From: JAYZBC01 sp036339375 | Lineage (GTDB): Bacteria > Pseudomonadota > Alphaproteobacteria > MPNO01 > UBA2964 | Length of the DNA stretch: 64,000 nt | Direction of reading: 5' to 3' | Assembly: GCA_036339375.1 (NCBI GenBank) | Contig: JAYZBC010000078.1 | Coordinates: 1 to 64,000 of the forward strand | Shown: positions 26,782 through 35,816 of the stretch, in pieces | Layout: each line of letters opens with the position of its first letter | How positions within the stretch are numbered: position 1 is the stretch's first letter | Made by a program: the position numbers and the translations under genes | The notes under the pieces: model-generated | What the model saw: the letters and a program-made list of their open reading frames with translations, nothing else | The model's database searches: none | What the model was told of the DNA's origin: nothing

Positions 26782-28410
26782 CTATGCCGCCTCTTCTTTC
26801 CCAACCTCATTATTTTCCAAGATCGTTTCCGATATTTTTTCTGCCATCATTATGACACAAGCATTTGTGTGTGCTGAAATCAAATCAGGCATTGCAGCAG
26901 CATCTACAACGCGTAACCCTTGCATGCCACGAACCCGGCATTCAGGATCTAAAACCGATTCTGGACCCTGCCCCATTGGACAAGTACACGTTGGATGCTC
27001 AACCGTAACAACCGTATTACGAATAAACTCATCAATCTCGTCATCTGTTTTGATAGCGGGTCCAGGTTCTAATTCTTCCCCACGATAAGGATCCATTGGA
27101 CTTTGGTAAGCGACCTCCCTTGCACGCTTAAAACCCTCCCTAAGCCGAGGTAAGTCATCGGGTGCAGAAAAGAAATTAAAAAACACACGGACAGGGTCTA
27201 GCGGATTGTCAGAACGAAGAAGCACCTCGCCCCGGCTATCAGGATGCAATAAAACAGGTCTGATACCATACCCATCTTCATAAGGGCGCTTAATTCCAGG
27301 AAACCATACTCCCGCGTGAGGCGGTATCCCCCTAAACAAAAACTCTATGTCTGGCACAGCCAATTCGGGTCGTGTTTTGATAAAAGCGTGCATTCCTCCC
27401 GGAACCACGGTAGCGGGCCCGGTCCCGAAGAGGTAAGCACGAACCATACTTAAAGCAACTCGATCAAAACGGAGGTCTTCACGGAACTTACTCGTATTTT
27501 TTGGCCGCGAAAAAAACGTCGAAGCTGTGAGGTGATCCTGAAGATTTTTTCCAACCGGTAGATCAAGGACAGGTTCTATTCCGACTTCCTTCAAATGGTC
27601 AGCAGGGCCAATCCCCGATAACATTAAAAGTTGGGGGGAATTGAAAACGCCGCCAGAAAGTATCACTTCCCGGGTTGCAACGGCTTCGACGACATTTCTT
27701 CCTTTTATATACTCAACTCCCACGGCTTGGGATCCTTGCAACAATACACGGCTAGTATGAGCACGAGTAATCACCGTCAGATTGTTTCGCCTATTCGCTG
27801 GACGTAAGAACGCCACAGCGGAAGAACAGCGTTTTCCATTTTTGATGGTATATTGACTTCGGCCAAATCCTTCCTGCATCACACCGTTGTAATCCTCCGT
27901 AAAGGCATAACCAGCTGCCTTACCAGCTTCTATCCAAGCATCAAATAATGGGTCTTGAGTTTTCGCCCAAGTCGTCCCGAGAGGTCCTGCACCGCCACGC
28001 CGATCATCTTCACCGCCCTCCCAAGCTTCACAACGCTTGAAATATGGCAACACATCAGAATAAGACCACCCTAAAGCCCCCTTTTGCGCCCACCGGTCAT
28101 AATCTCCGGGATGCCCTCGTGTGTAAGCCATGACATTGACGGAACTGGAACCCCCAATCACTTTACCCCTTTTTATATTCAAAATGCGGCCATTCAGCCC
28201 AGCATCGGGCTCAGCTTTGTATTTCCAGTCATGTAGCTGGTGCTCATGCATTTTACCCATACCGATGGGAATATGGATGAGTGGATCTATGTCGTGCCCG
28301 CCAGCCTCGAGCAATAAAACGCGGATGGATGGGTCTGCGCTCAAGCGGTTTGCGAGGACACATCCTGCCGAACCAGCGCCGACAATGATAAAGTCAAATT
28401 CTTGGGGCAT
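26782..28410 (-). CDS. GMC family FAD-dependent oxidoreductase (choline dehydrogenase-like)
   Basis: A 542-residue glucose-methanol-choline oxidoreductase that oxidises an alcohol to an aldehyde with FAD. The N-terminal dinucleotide-binding motif [17 protein letters not shown], the GMC signature region [18 protein letters not shown] (about residues 80-100), and the catalytic His in [11 protein letters not shown] near the C-terminus are visible. The start is the ATG at 28410, giving the usual MPQEFDF opening; a longer frame adds 17 unrelated residues. It is divergent from a Rieske oxygenase operon, so it may oxidise an alcohol from the same substrate. Choline itself is not implied, as no betaine genes are nearby. 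Confidence 0.9.
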   Translation of the reverse strand: MPQEFDFIIVGAGSAGCVLANRLSADPSIRVLLLEAGGHDIDPLIHIPIGMGKMHEHQLHDWKYKAEPDAGLNGRILNIKRGKVIGGSSSVNVMAYTRGHPGDYDRWAQKGALGWSYSDVLPYFKRCEAWEGGEDDRRGGAGPLGTTWAKTQDPLFDAWIEAGKAAGYAFTEDYNGVMQEGFGRSQYTIKNGKRCSSAVAFLRPANRRNNLTVITRAHTSRVLLQGSQAVGVEYIKGRNVVEAVATREVILSGGVFNSPQLLMLSGIGPADHLKEVGIEPVLDLPVGKNLQDHLTASTFFSRPKNTSKFREDLRFDRVALSMVRAYLFGTGPATVVPGGMHAFIKTRPELAVPDIEFLFRGIPPHAGVWFPGIKRPYEDGYGIRPVLLHPDSRGEVLLRSDNPLDPVRVFFNFFSAPDDLPRLREGFKRAREVAYQSPMDPYRGEELEPGPAIKTDDEIDEFIRNTVVTVEHPTCTCPMGQGPESVLDPECRVRGMQGLRVVDAAAMPDLISAHTNACVIMMAEKISETILENNEVGKEEAA

Positions 28411-28500
28411 ATCTAACCTTAAATTACAAACAAAATATATTTTCCAAAGAAATTGAAACAATCATACCCAACATGTTGTAATCCTTTTCAATTTTTAAAA

Positions 28501-28524
28501 AAAACATTTCGCCTGAGATGTTTT
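28501..28524. promoter_or_regulatory. Imperfect hairpin/operator in divergent intergenic region
   Basis: Two 10-base arms (28501-28510, beginning AAAACATTTC, and 28515-28524) match at 9 of 10 positions around a GCCT loop. A 10-bp perfect palindrome CAACATGTTG lies at 28469-28478. Both sit between the GMC gene and the Rieske operon, which are divergently transcribed, so they may be regulator sites for either or both. Confidence 0.4.
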
Positions 28525-28661
28525 CAAAATTTTTTCCAAAACCCTCTCTTCAGTTTAATCTTGAATCCAGGAGATACCAACCTAAGATCCATATCTTTTC
28601 TTATCCTTTTGCTGAAACCATTCTATAGGTTATTCTTTAAGTGAATTTTAGGAGCCACACG

Positions 28662-29909
28662 ATGGAAAGTATAAATTTAAGCGACCCCACGCCATTTACT
28701 TGGGCCACAAATGATTTTTCTCAAGTACCCTTCCGCGTTTACACAGATCCTGAAATTTATGAACGAGAGCAAAATTTTTTGTTCCAGGGTCGAACTTGGC
28801 ATTTTCTGTGTCTAGAAGTCGAGTTACCAAACCAAGGCGACTACAAAATGACCCAAATCGGTGATGCCCCCATCATTGTAGTCAGGGATGAAAAGGGTGA
28901 CATCAACGCACTAGTCAACCGTTGTGCCCATAAAGGATCGTTGGTTTGCTATAAGCCACGCGGCAACATCAAAGAGTTTGCATGTATATACCATAATTGG
29001 ACCTATGATCTTCGTGGAAAACTTACCGGAGTGGCGTTTTCTCGAGGCGTAGGCGGCAAAGGCGGACTAACCCAAGAATTTAAACACAGCGAACATAATT
29101 TGGAAAAAATTAGAGTGGAAATTTGCCGGGGGCTAGTGATGGGAACATTTAGTGAAGAAACCCCCAGTTTTGCCCAATATATAGGACCCGAATTATTGGC
29201 CAGTATAGACCGGGTTTTTATCAAACCTCTTAAGGTACTCGGCTACCATAGCCAAATTCTCCCCAACAACTGGAAGCTTTATGTAGAAAACAACAAGGAT
29301 TCGTATCATGCAAGCCTCCTACATGTTTTTCACAACACATTTGGTGTTGTGCGACCAACTATGGGTGGTGGAATAAAAATTAGCGAGAGCGGATGGCATC
29401 ACTTAAGTTATACAGAGCGAACAGAAATTAAGGATGATGAAATAGGTAAAGAAAAAGTCCGTTCACTCAACGACCAATATAAACTTGCTGATTCATCAAT
29501 GATGAGACACGAACTTGAACTTGGAGACACCATTACAAATTCAATTCAAACCGTTTTTCCGACTTTAGTTATCCAACAAATTTTAAACGCCTTGGCTGTC
29601 CGCCAGTTGATACCACGCGGGGTCAATAAAAGTGAACTACTTTGGACAGTTTTGGGTTTTGAAGACGACAGTGCGGAAATTAAAGAATTGAGGCTCAAGG
29701 TAAATAATCTAGTTGGGCCAGCAGGGTTTATTTCTATGGAGGATGGATGCGTTGGTGGGTTTATACAAAAAGCTGCGAAGGCAGATGTCGAAGCTAAAAC
29801 CGTTCTCCCTATGGGAGGAACAACTATTGCGCCGAGCAAAGGTTCTCGAGTGACAGAAGCTGCCGTACGTGGATTTTGGAAGGGTTGGCGTGAATGCATG
29901 AAACTTTAA
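28662..29909 (+). CDS. Rieske aromatic-ring-hydroxylating oxygenase, alpha subunit
   Basis: A 415-residue oxygenase alpha subunit. The Rieske [2Fe-2S] ligands are C-x-H in NRCAHKGS (about residue 88) and C-x-x-H in ACIYHNW (about 108). The mononuclear iron His pair is in ENNKDSYHASLLH (about 210). These enzymes add one or two oxygen atoms to aromatic rings using electrons from a separate reductase, which is absent here. The ATG at 28662 has AGGAG 7 bases upstream. A beta subunit follows after 13 bases. By general layout it is closest to anthranilate/benzoate/salicylate-type oxygenases; the substrate is not certain. Confidence 0.93.
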   Translation: MESINLSDPTPFTWATNDFSQVPFRVYTDPEIYEREQNFLFQGRTWHFLCLEVELPNQGDYKMTQIGDAPIIVVRDEKGDINALVNRCAHKGSLVCYKPRGNIKEFACIYHNWTYDLRGKLTGVAFSRGVGGKGGLTQEFKHSEHNLEKIRVEICRGLVMGTFSEETPSFAQYIGPELLASIDRVFIKPLKVLGYHSQILPNNWKLYVENNKDSYHASLLHVFHNTFGVVRPTMGGGIKISESGWHHLSYTERTEIKDDEIGKEKVRSLNDQYKLADSSMMRHELELGDTITNSIQTVFPTLVIQQILNALAVRQLIPRGVNKSELLWTVLGFEDDSAEIKELRLKVNNLVGPAGFISMEDGCVGGFIQKAAKADVEAKTVLPMGGTTIAPSKGSRVTEAAVRGFWKGWRECMKL

Positions 29910-29922
29910 GGAGCAATGTATA

Positions 29923-30417
29923 ATGTCGAGTATATCGAAAATCGACAAAAAATTACCAATACGCCTACGCATTGAGGCTTTAATAGCTGATTACATTCAT
30001 TGTATTGATGAGGATCAATTGGAGGACTGGCCCGAATTTTTTACTGAGGACGCCCAATATCGAGTTTTTACACGTGAAAATTTTGACCTCAAACTTCCGG
30101 TTGCCCTTATTTACTGCGACGGTCGAGGCATGCTCAAAGATCGTATTTCCGCCTTACGGACGGCCAATATTTTTGAACCGCACGTTTATTGTCATCTGAC
30201 AAGTGCAATTAAATTGTTAGAAAATGAAAATAAAATGCAACGTATACAATCAAATTTTACAGTCATTAGAACCATGTCAGAAGGAGATATGACAATTTTT
30301 GCTTGCGGCAAAACCTTTGACACAATTGTCGAAATAGATGGCGTGCTGAAATTTAAAAAGAGGGATATAATTCTCGACTCAAGACGAATCGACACACTTC
30401 TGGTTGTTCCCATTTAG
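29923..30417 (+). CDS. Aromatic-ring-hydroxylating oxygenase, beta subunit
   Basis: A 164-residue SnoaL-fold beta subunit partnering the preceding alpha subunit in an expected alpha3beta3 complex. The segments IADYIHCIDEDQLEDWPEFF and TEDAQYRVFTRENFD are typical of the family's N-terminal part. Beta subunits are mainly structural and may tune substrate choice. GGAGC precedes the ATG. The gene ends 8 bases before the gamma-carbonic-anhydrase-like gene, consistent with a single transcript. Confidence 0.9.
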   Translation: MSSISKIDKKLPIRLRIEALIADYIHCIDEDQLEDWPEFFTEDAQYRVFTRENFDLKLPVALIYCDGRGMLKDRISALRTANIFEPHVYCHLTSAIKLLENENKMQRIQSNFTVIRTMSEGDMTIFACGKTFDTIVEIDGVLKFKKRDIILDSRRIDTLLVVPI

Positions 30418-30425
30418 GCTTTCCA

Positions 30426-30953
30426 GTGATTTATTCTTTAGGTTTGAGGACAATAGAAACTGAAAGCAATCAGTTTTATGTTGCGCCGAGTGCTAATTTG
30501 ATTGGCAATGTGCGGCTTGGTAATCACGCAAGTATTTGGTGGAATGCGGTCTTACGTGCTGATAATGAACCCATTACGATAGGTAAACAAACCAATGTTC
30601 AAGACGGTTGCATCCTCCACACAGATCCTGGATTCCCAATTGAAATTGGTGCCAACGTATCAATAGGGCATTTGTGTATGTTGCATGGTTGTGTTATTGG
30701 CGATGGTAGCCTCGTTGGCATTGGAAGTATTATCTTAAACGGGGCTAAAGTTGGGAAAAACTGTTTGATAGGAGCCAATTCTTTAATCACAGAGGGTAAA
30801 ATAATACCAGAAAACTCCTTAATCATGGGCTCTCCCGGCAAGGTTATTCGTCAGGTCAATGATAACGACCTCAGCCAAATGAGACACAATGTTCGAAGTT
30901 ATGTAAAACGCTCAAAATTATATCATGAGACTTTAAAACCATCCAAAATATGA
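30426..30953 (+). CDS. Gamma-carbonic-anhydrase-like hexapeptide-repeat protein
   Basis: A 175-residue left-handed beta-helix protein of the gamma-CA/PaaY/CaiE group. Hexapeptide turns such as LIGNVRLGNHASIWWNAVL and VSIGHLCMLHGCVIGDG are visible, and three zinc-type His residues occur in CILHTDPG and SIGHLCMLHGC. The start is a GTG at 30426. In an operon with a Rieske oxygenase and a putative decarboxylase it could hydrate released CO2. Alternatively, like PaaY, it could be a thioesterase that rescues CoA or other thioesters. The sequence does not decide between these. Confidence 0.85.
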   Translation: MIYSLGLRTIETESNQFYVAPSANLIGNVRLGNHASIWWNAVLRADNEPITIGKQTNVQDGCILHTDPGFPIEIGANVSIGHLCMLHGCVIGDGSLVGIGSIILNGAKVGKNCLIGANSLITEGKIIPENSLIMGSPGKVIRQVNDNDLSQMRHNVRSYVKRSKLYHETLKPSKI

Positions 30954-30981
30954 TAAAACCTGCACTCAAGGATATTCCATC

Positions 30982-32010
30982 ATGACCATAGATGCCCACG
31001 CCCATTGGCGCCCACCGGCACTCATTGAAGCACTGAGAGAAAGAAGACAAAAACCCCATATTCGGGAAAATAATTCGGGTGTGGATGTCTTGCTGGATGG
31101 AACTCGAGAAATACCCATAACAGAAGCCTTTGATGATATTGACATTCGACTCGCTGAAATGGACAAACATAGTATCAGCACCGGAATTTTATCTCTTTTA
31201 AGTGCTTTTACCTGGATTGAAAGATTGCCGCTAGATTCATCAATTCCCCTGGCAGAGTTATACAACAACGGCATGTCAGAAATTTGCAAAAGTCATGAAG
31301 GGCGTTTTGCTGCCTTTGCGTCTTTACCATTAGCCAATTTTAGTGCCGCTGCTTTGGAATTTGAACGTGCCCTTGGGCTTCCGGGCATCGTAGGTGCTCA
31401 AGTTCCAGGCAATGCTTTTCTTACCCTCAATGATGCAAACCAATTTAGCCCGATACTAGAAGTTGCCAACAAACATCGAGCAGTCATTTTTATTCATTTT
31501 GGTCCACGTCCTGGAGATAATTGGCCAAGGGTCCCTAAAAATACAGACAATTTACGTCGTCGAATTGGAACCCTTGATATGCAAGCAAGTTTGTCTTCCA
31601 ACATGGTGACATTATGTATGACAGATTTCCTTAAACCCTACCCAAATGCCAAAATATTGATACACAATCTTGGTGGAAATATCCCATATGAAGTTGAACG
31701 AATGGATCACCGATCCCTTCTCGATACGCCAGAAGAGCTCCTTCCATCAAAACGTTTTTTTGAATCCAAAGTTTTTGTCGATTGTAATTCTCTAGGGCCC
31801 CGAGCAATTGAAGCAGGAGTTCGAGCCTATGGTGAAGACAGAATAGTATTTGGTACAGACGGGACGGAATTTGGTAGTGAATGGTCTAATAAAGCCGTTA
31901 CAGATGCAAACATCGGGGATGTGGCTCGTTATAAAATTTTGCACCAAAATGCAGAAAATATGATTGGTGATTTGGTCCAATTAACCAGCCCCGCAGAAGC
32001 AGCTGAATAA
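30982..32010 (+). CDS. ACMSD-like amidohydrolase (probable decarboxylase)
   Basis: A 342-residue Amidohydro_2 family protein. The metal-binding IDAHAHWRPP is at the N-terminus, with a later His in FIHFGPR, the catalytic His region in ILIHNLGGNIPYEVERMDHR, and the Asp in IVFGTDGTEFGSEW. ACMSD, gamma-resorcylate decarboxylase and 5-carboxyvanillate decarboxylase have this layout, so decarboxylation of an aromatic or muconate-type acid is likely, although some members are hydrolases. AAGGA precedes the ATG. It is last in the four-gene operon and ends 8 bases from the stop of convergent trmJ. Confidence 0.85.
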   Translation: MTIDAHAHWRPPALIEALRERRQKPHIRENNSGVDVLLDGTREIPITEAFDDIDIRLAEMDKHSISTGILSLLSAFTWIERLPLDSSIPLAELYNNGMSEICKSHEGRFAAFASLPLANFSAAALEFERALGLPGIVGAQVPGNAFLTLNDANQFSPILEVANKHRAVIFIHFGPRPGDNWPRVPKNTDNLRRRIGTLDMQASLSSNMVTLCMTDFLKPYPNAKILIHNLGGNIPYEVERMDHRSLLDTPEELLPSKRFFESKVFVDCNSLGPRAIEAGVRAYGEDRIVFGTDGTEFGSEWSNKAVTDANIGDVARYKILHQNAENMIGDLVQLTSPAEAAE

Positions 32011-32018
32011 ACTTTAAG

Positions 32019-32807
32019 TCAGTCCAACTGTTTGTTTTCCTTTGAGAGTGCGGCAATTATACCTCGGAGGGTCCTCACTTCTTGATCAGTTAATTTGGCC
32101 CGGTTAAAAATATTGCGGATGTTACGTACCATCCTTGGCCGTTTTTCCTGTACACGGAGAAAGCCACTATCGTCTAATTCGTTTTCCAAATGATTGTAAA
32201 AAGCAATAATATCCTCCTGGCTGGCTGGAACTGCACCATACCCTTTTCTGCGGATTGTCTTTGGAAGCGATAAAGGAGCTGCTGTATACCATTCATAACC
32301 AACCAACAAGACAGACTGTGCAAGATTTAAGGAAGAAAACGAAGGGTTTGTTGGTAATGTTACCAAGGTGTCAGCTAAAGCGATTTCATCATTGTGTAAA
32401 CCCGACCGCTCGGCACCAAACAAAACTCCACACTTTTCACCATTTAATATCGCCTTTCTCATTGTTAATGCCCAATCCCTTGGGCCTGCGACCTTTTTTA
32501 TCATATCCCGTAAACGCGCTGTCGTCGCGCCAACGCGATGAAGATCAGAAATTGCCTCTTCCGTTTTCGCAAACTTTTTCGCATTTTTAATTACCGTGTG
32601 AGCACCGGAGGAAGCATTAATGGCTTTAGAACTCTCCCATTTACATTTTGGACGGACGAGTCTTAATTCCGTGAGACCAAAGTTCATCATGGCCCTTGCT
32701 ACCATTCCGACATTCTCAGCCAATGAGGTTTCCACCAAAATGACTACTGGACCGTTAGTAGAAGTGTCCTTATGTGCATCGCGTTTGGTCGGTTTACAAT
32801 CAACCAT
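32019..32807 (-). CDS. trmJ: TrmJ/TrmH-family RNA 2'-O-methyltransferase
   Basis: A 262-residue SPOUT methyltransferase, most like TrmJ, which methylates the 2'-O of nucleotide 32 in tRNA. The trefoil-knot motifs are VETSLAENVGMVARAMMNFG (motif 1), GVLFGAERSGLHNDEIALAD (motif 2) and SSLNLAQSVLLVGYE (motif 3). A C-terminal helical extension of about 80 residues is normal for TrmJ. The gene is last in a nadE-cysS-cimA-trmJ unit; its start lies 37 bases after the cimA stop. Confidence 0.92.
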   Translation of the reverse strand: MVDCKPTKRDAHKDTSTNGPVVILVETSLAENVGMVARAMMNFGLTELRLVRPKCKWESSKAINASSGAHTVIKNAKKFAKTEEAISDLHRVGATTARLRDMIKKVAGPRDWALTMRKAILNGEKCGVLFGAERSGLHNDEIALADTLVTLPTNPSFSSLNLAQSVLLVGYEWYTAAPLSLPKTIRRKGYGAVPASQEDIIAFYNHLENELDDSGFLRVQEKRPRMVRNIRNIFNRAKLTDQEVRTLRGIIAALSKENKQLD

Positions 32808-32844
32808 TTACCCTCCCAGCCCAGCGAACATCTGATTTTTACTG

Positions 32845-34440
32845 CTAAGCGCAATCCACTCCATCTCGATAGAGCTTGTAAGTTATGGCGTCGTGTAGAG
32901 CATTGTAGGAAGCATCGATGACATTGGCAGAGACCCCCACCGTTGACCACCGTTCGCCGTTATCATCAACACTTTCAATCATCACTCGAGTAATGGCTTC
33001 TGTGCCGGCGTTTGATGAAATAATTCTTACTTTATAATCTGTCAGTTTCATATCCGCTAGTTGAGGGTAAGCGGAATTTAAAGCCTTTCTTAATGCATTA
33101 TCTAACGCGTTAACGGGCCCGTTACCCTCTGCAACTGTCATGAAAGTATTGTCTCCAATTTTGATTTTAATAGTGGCTTCAGAAAGTGTTATAAGTTCTC
33201 CTTTAGCATTCCAACGCCGTTCATCCATTACTCGGAAGCTTTGAAGGAGAAAATAATCTGGAACAAAATCAAGCGCCCGTCGTGCCAAAAGTTCAAAACT
33301 TGCCTCCGCTCCATCGTAGGCGTAACCATCATGTTCACGTTGTTTGACTTCTTCTAAAAGGCCTGAGACTTTTTTATCTTCAGCTTCGACATTAATTCCA
33401 ATTTCCCGAAAACGGGCTAAAACATTAGATCGTCCAGCTTGATCAGAAACCACAACATTACGCTGATTCCCAACTTTTTCAGGTGCAATATGCTCATAAG
33501 TCTTTGGATCTTTTTCAATTGCGGATACGTGGAGACCACCCTTGTGCGCGAACGCACGGTCACCGACATAAGGAGCACTTGAATCCGGAGTTCGATTTAG
33601 GCGATCATCCAAAAATCTGGAAAGGCGGGTTAATCGACCAAAATCTTGGTCTTCCATGCTTAATTTATAACCCATCTTTAAAGCCAACGAAGGTATCAGG
33701 GTTATTAGGTTCGCGTTGCCACATCGTTCGCCGAGACCATTTAGGGTTCCCTGTACCTGACGAACACCAGCTCTAACTGCTGCGAGAGAATTCGACACAG
33801 CATTACCTGTGTCATCATGGCAATGAATACCGAGATTTTCACCGGGAACATGGGAAATAACCTTTTCAATAATTCCTTCTATTTCCTCGGGCAAGGTACC
33901 TCCATTGGTGTCACACAGGACAACCCAGCGTGCCCCCGCTTCATAAGCTGCCTTTACGCAGCTTACAGCAAAATCAGAATTTGATTTATAACCATCAAAA
34001 AAATGTTCAGCATCAAAAACGACCTCTTTTACTCGTGAATTTGCAATGGCAACACTGTCTTTTATCATTGCAATGTTTTCTTCAAGTTCTACACCCAATG
34101 CCACTTTTGCATGAAAATCCCAAGTCTTTCCGACGAGACACACAACTTCTGTTTTGGCGTTAAACACAGCGGTTAAACCAGGATCGTTTTCAGCGCTACG
34201 ACCTAAACGACGGGTCATTCCAAAAGCACATAATTTTGCTCTTGAAAATGTGGGAGGCATTGCAAAAAAACTATCGTCAGTTGGATTTGCGCCTGGCCAG
34301 CCTCCTTCAACGTAGTCAATCCCTATTTGATCAAGTTCTGCAGCGATTGCTAATTTATCCGCTTGCGAAAAATCGACACCCTTTGTCTGGGCACCATCCC
34401 TCAAAGTAGAATCATAAATATAAACGCGTTTTTCACTCAT
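32845..34440 (-). CDS. cimA: (R)-citramalate synthase
   Basis: A 531-residue LeuA-superfamily enzyme that condenses pyruvate and acetyl-CoA to citramalate, a threonine-independent route to isoleucine. The N-terminal TIM barrel has DSTLRDGAQTKGV with the catalytic Arg and metal Asp, VEGGWPGANPTDD, and the metal-binding H-x-H in NLGIHCHDDTGNAV. The C-terminal regulatory domain follows from about residue 380. The GGWPGAN motif distinguishes this class from 2-isopropylmalate synthase. It is 13 bases downstream of cysS. Confidence 0.95.
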   Translation of the reverse strand: MSEKRVYIYDSTLRDGAQTKGVDFSQADKLAIAAELDQIGIDYVEGGWPGANPTDDSFFAMPPTFSRAKLCAFGMTRRLGRSAENDPGLTAVFNAKTEVVCLVGKTWDFHAKVALGVELEENIAMIKDSVAIANSRVKEVVFDAEHFFDGYKSNSDFAVSCVKAAYEAGARWVVLCDTNGGTLPEEIEGIIEKVISHVPGENLGIHCHDDTGNAVSNSLAAVRAGVRQVQGTLNGLGERCGNANLITLIPSLALKMGYKLSMEDQDFGRLTRLSRFLDDRLNRTPDSSAPYVGDRAFAHKGGLHVSAIEKDPKTYEHIAPEKVGNQRNVVVSDQAGRSNVLARFREIGINVEAEDKKVSGLLEEVKQREHDGYAYDGAEASFELLARRALDFVPDYFLLQSFRVMDERRWNAKGELITLSEATIKIKIGDNTFMTVAEGNGPVNALDNALRKALNSAYPQLADMKLTDYKVRIISSNAGTEAITRVMIESVDDNGERWSTVGVSANVIDASYNALHDAITYKLYRDGVDCA

Positions 34441-34453
34441 TTAATTTCATTTG

Positions 34454-35815
34454 TTAAGTACGTTTCCAATTTGTTCCAGCCGCACCATCTTCTAAAACAA
34501 TCCCAGCAGCTGCCAGCTTATCACGAATATTATCACTTTGGACAAAGTCCTTAGCAGCCCGTGCCTCAGCCCTTTGTTGGATTAGTTTTTCTATTTGTGC
34601 TTGTTCGAGTTCGTTTGCTTTACCTTTAAACCAAATTTCTGGATCCTGTTGTAACAAACCAAGCAACGAACCTCCCGAAAGAAGGGCGCTTTTTACCTCA
34701 GGCTCTTGCGGGAGTTTGTTTAATTGGGAAGCAAGCCCATGAAGCTCTGCTATAGCTTTTGGGGTATTAAGATCATCTTCCAAAGCGGAACGTACAGATT
34801 TTGCTTCTTGTCTAGAATTAGGTTCAGTATCTGATGCAACACGCAGTGCGTTGTATAACCGATCTAAAGAATTTTTTGCCTCTTCAATCGCTTTTAAGCT
34901 GAAATCAAGTGGTTGCCTATAATGCGCCTGCAACAAAGAATAACGGATCACTTCTCCCGTTGTCCTCTCCAACAGCTCGTTTACGGTGTAAAAGTTTCCC
35001 AATGATTTGGACATCTTTTCACCATCAACTGTTAAATAACCATTGTGCATCCAATACCTGACAAATGGTTTACCACCGTGGCTGCAAACAGATTGAGCGA
35101 TTTCATTTTCGTGGTGCGGAAATATCAAATCTTGGCCACCACCGTGAATGTCAAATGTAATACCCAAATGAGCTTCGCTCATAGCGGAACATTCCAAGTG
35201 CCAACCCGGCCGCCCACGGCCCCACGGGCTTTCCCATCCCGGTTGCTCAGGAGTTGAGGGTTTCCATAAAACAAAATCGGTAGGGTTCTTTTTATACGGC
35301 GCTACCTCTACTCGAGCCCCCACAATCAGCTCTTCGGGAGAGTGACCAGAAAGTTTACCATAATCTGCCATAGACCCCACATCAAATAGGACATGTTGTT
35401 CCACCGCATACGCGTGTCCTTTTTTAATTAGGTTTTCAATCATGGATAACATTTGAGCAATATGTTCAGTCGCTAGCGGTTCGACGTCAGGTAGCAGAGA
35501 ACCAAGTGCCAACATGTCTTTTTTAAACACTTCTAAATAACGTGATGTCAGAGTTTTAATTTCCTCGCCAGACTGACGCGAAGCCTCCAGAATTTTATCA
35601 TCTATATCTGTAATATTTCTAACGTAAGTTACCCGTGGGTAAATTGTTTTCAGGAGACGATATAAAACATCGAAGACCACCACAGGCCTTGCATTCCCTA
35701 TATGCGCGTAGTCGTAAACTGTTGGCCCACAAACATACATTTTGACATGACTTGGATCGACAGGAATAAAGTTTTCCTTAGCCCGTGAAAACGTGTTCGT
35801 AATTTTTAGAGTCAC
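34454..35815 (-). CDS. cysS: Cysteinyl-tRNA synthetase
   Basis: A 453-residue class I aminoacyl-tRNA synthetase for cysteine. The HIGH motif reads YAHIGNARP (about residue 36), the zinc Cys is in MYVCGPTVYDY, further zinc ligands are in HLECSAMSEAHLG and FPHHENEIAQS, and KMSKSLGNF is present. The length is near the usual 460. It starts 1 base after the nadE stop codon, so the two are tightly coupled. Confidence 0.97.
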   Translation of the reverse strand: MTLKITNTFSRAKENFIPVDPSHVKMYVCGPTVYDYAHIGNARPVVVFDVLYRLLKTIYPRVTYVRNITDIDDKILEASRQSGEEIKTLTSRYLEVFKKDMLALGSLLPDVEPLATEHIAQMLSMIENLIKKGHAYAVEQHVLFDVGSMADYGKLSGHSPEELIVGARVEVAPYKKNPTDFVLWKPSTPEQPGWESPWGRGRPGWHLECSAMSEAHLGITFDIHGGGQDLIFPHHENEIAQSVCSHGGKPFVRYWMHNGYLTVDGEKMSKSLGNFYTVNELLERTTGEVIRYSLLQAHYRQPLDFSLKAIEEAKNSLDRLYNALRVASDTEPNSRQEAKSVRSALEDDLNTPKAIAELHGLASQLNKLPQEPEVKSALLSGGSLLGLLQQDPEIWFKGKANELEQAQIEKLIQQRAEARAAKDFVQSDNIRDKLAAAGIVLEDGAAGTNWKRT

Positions 35816-35816
35816 C

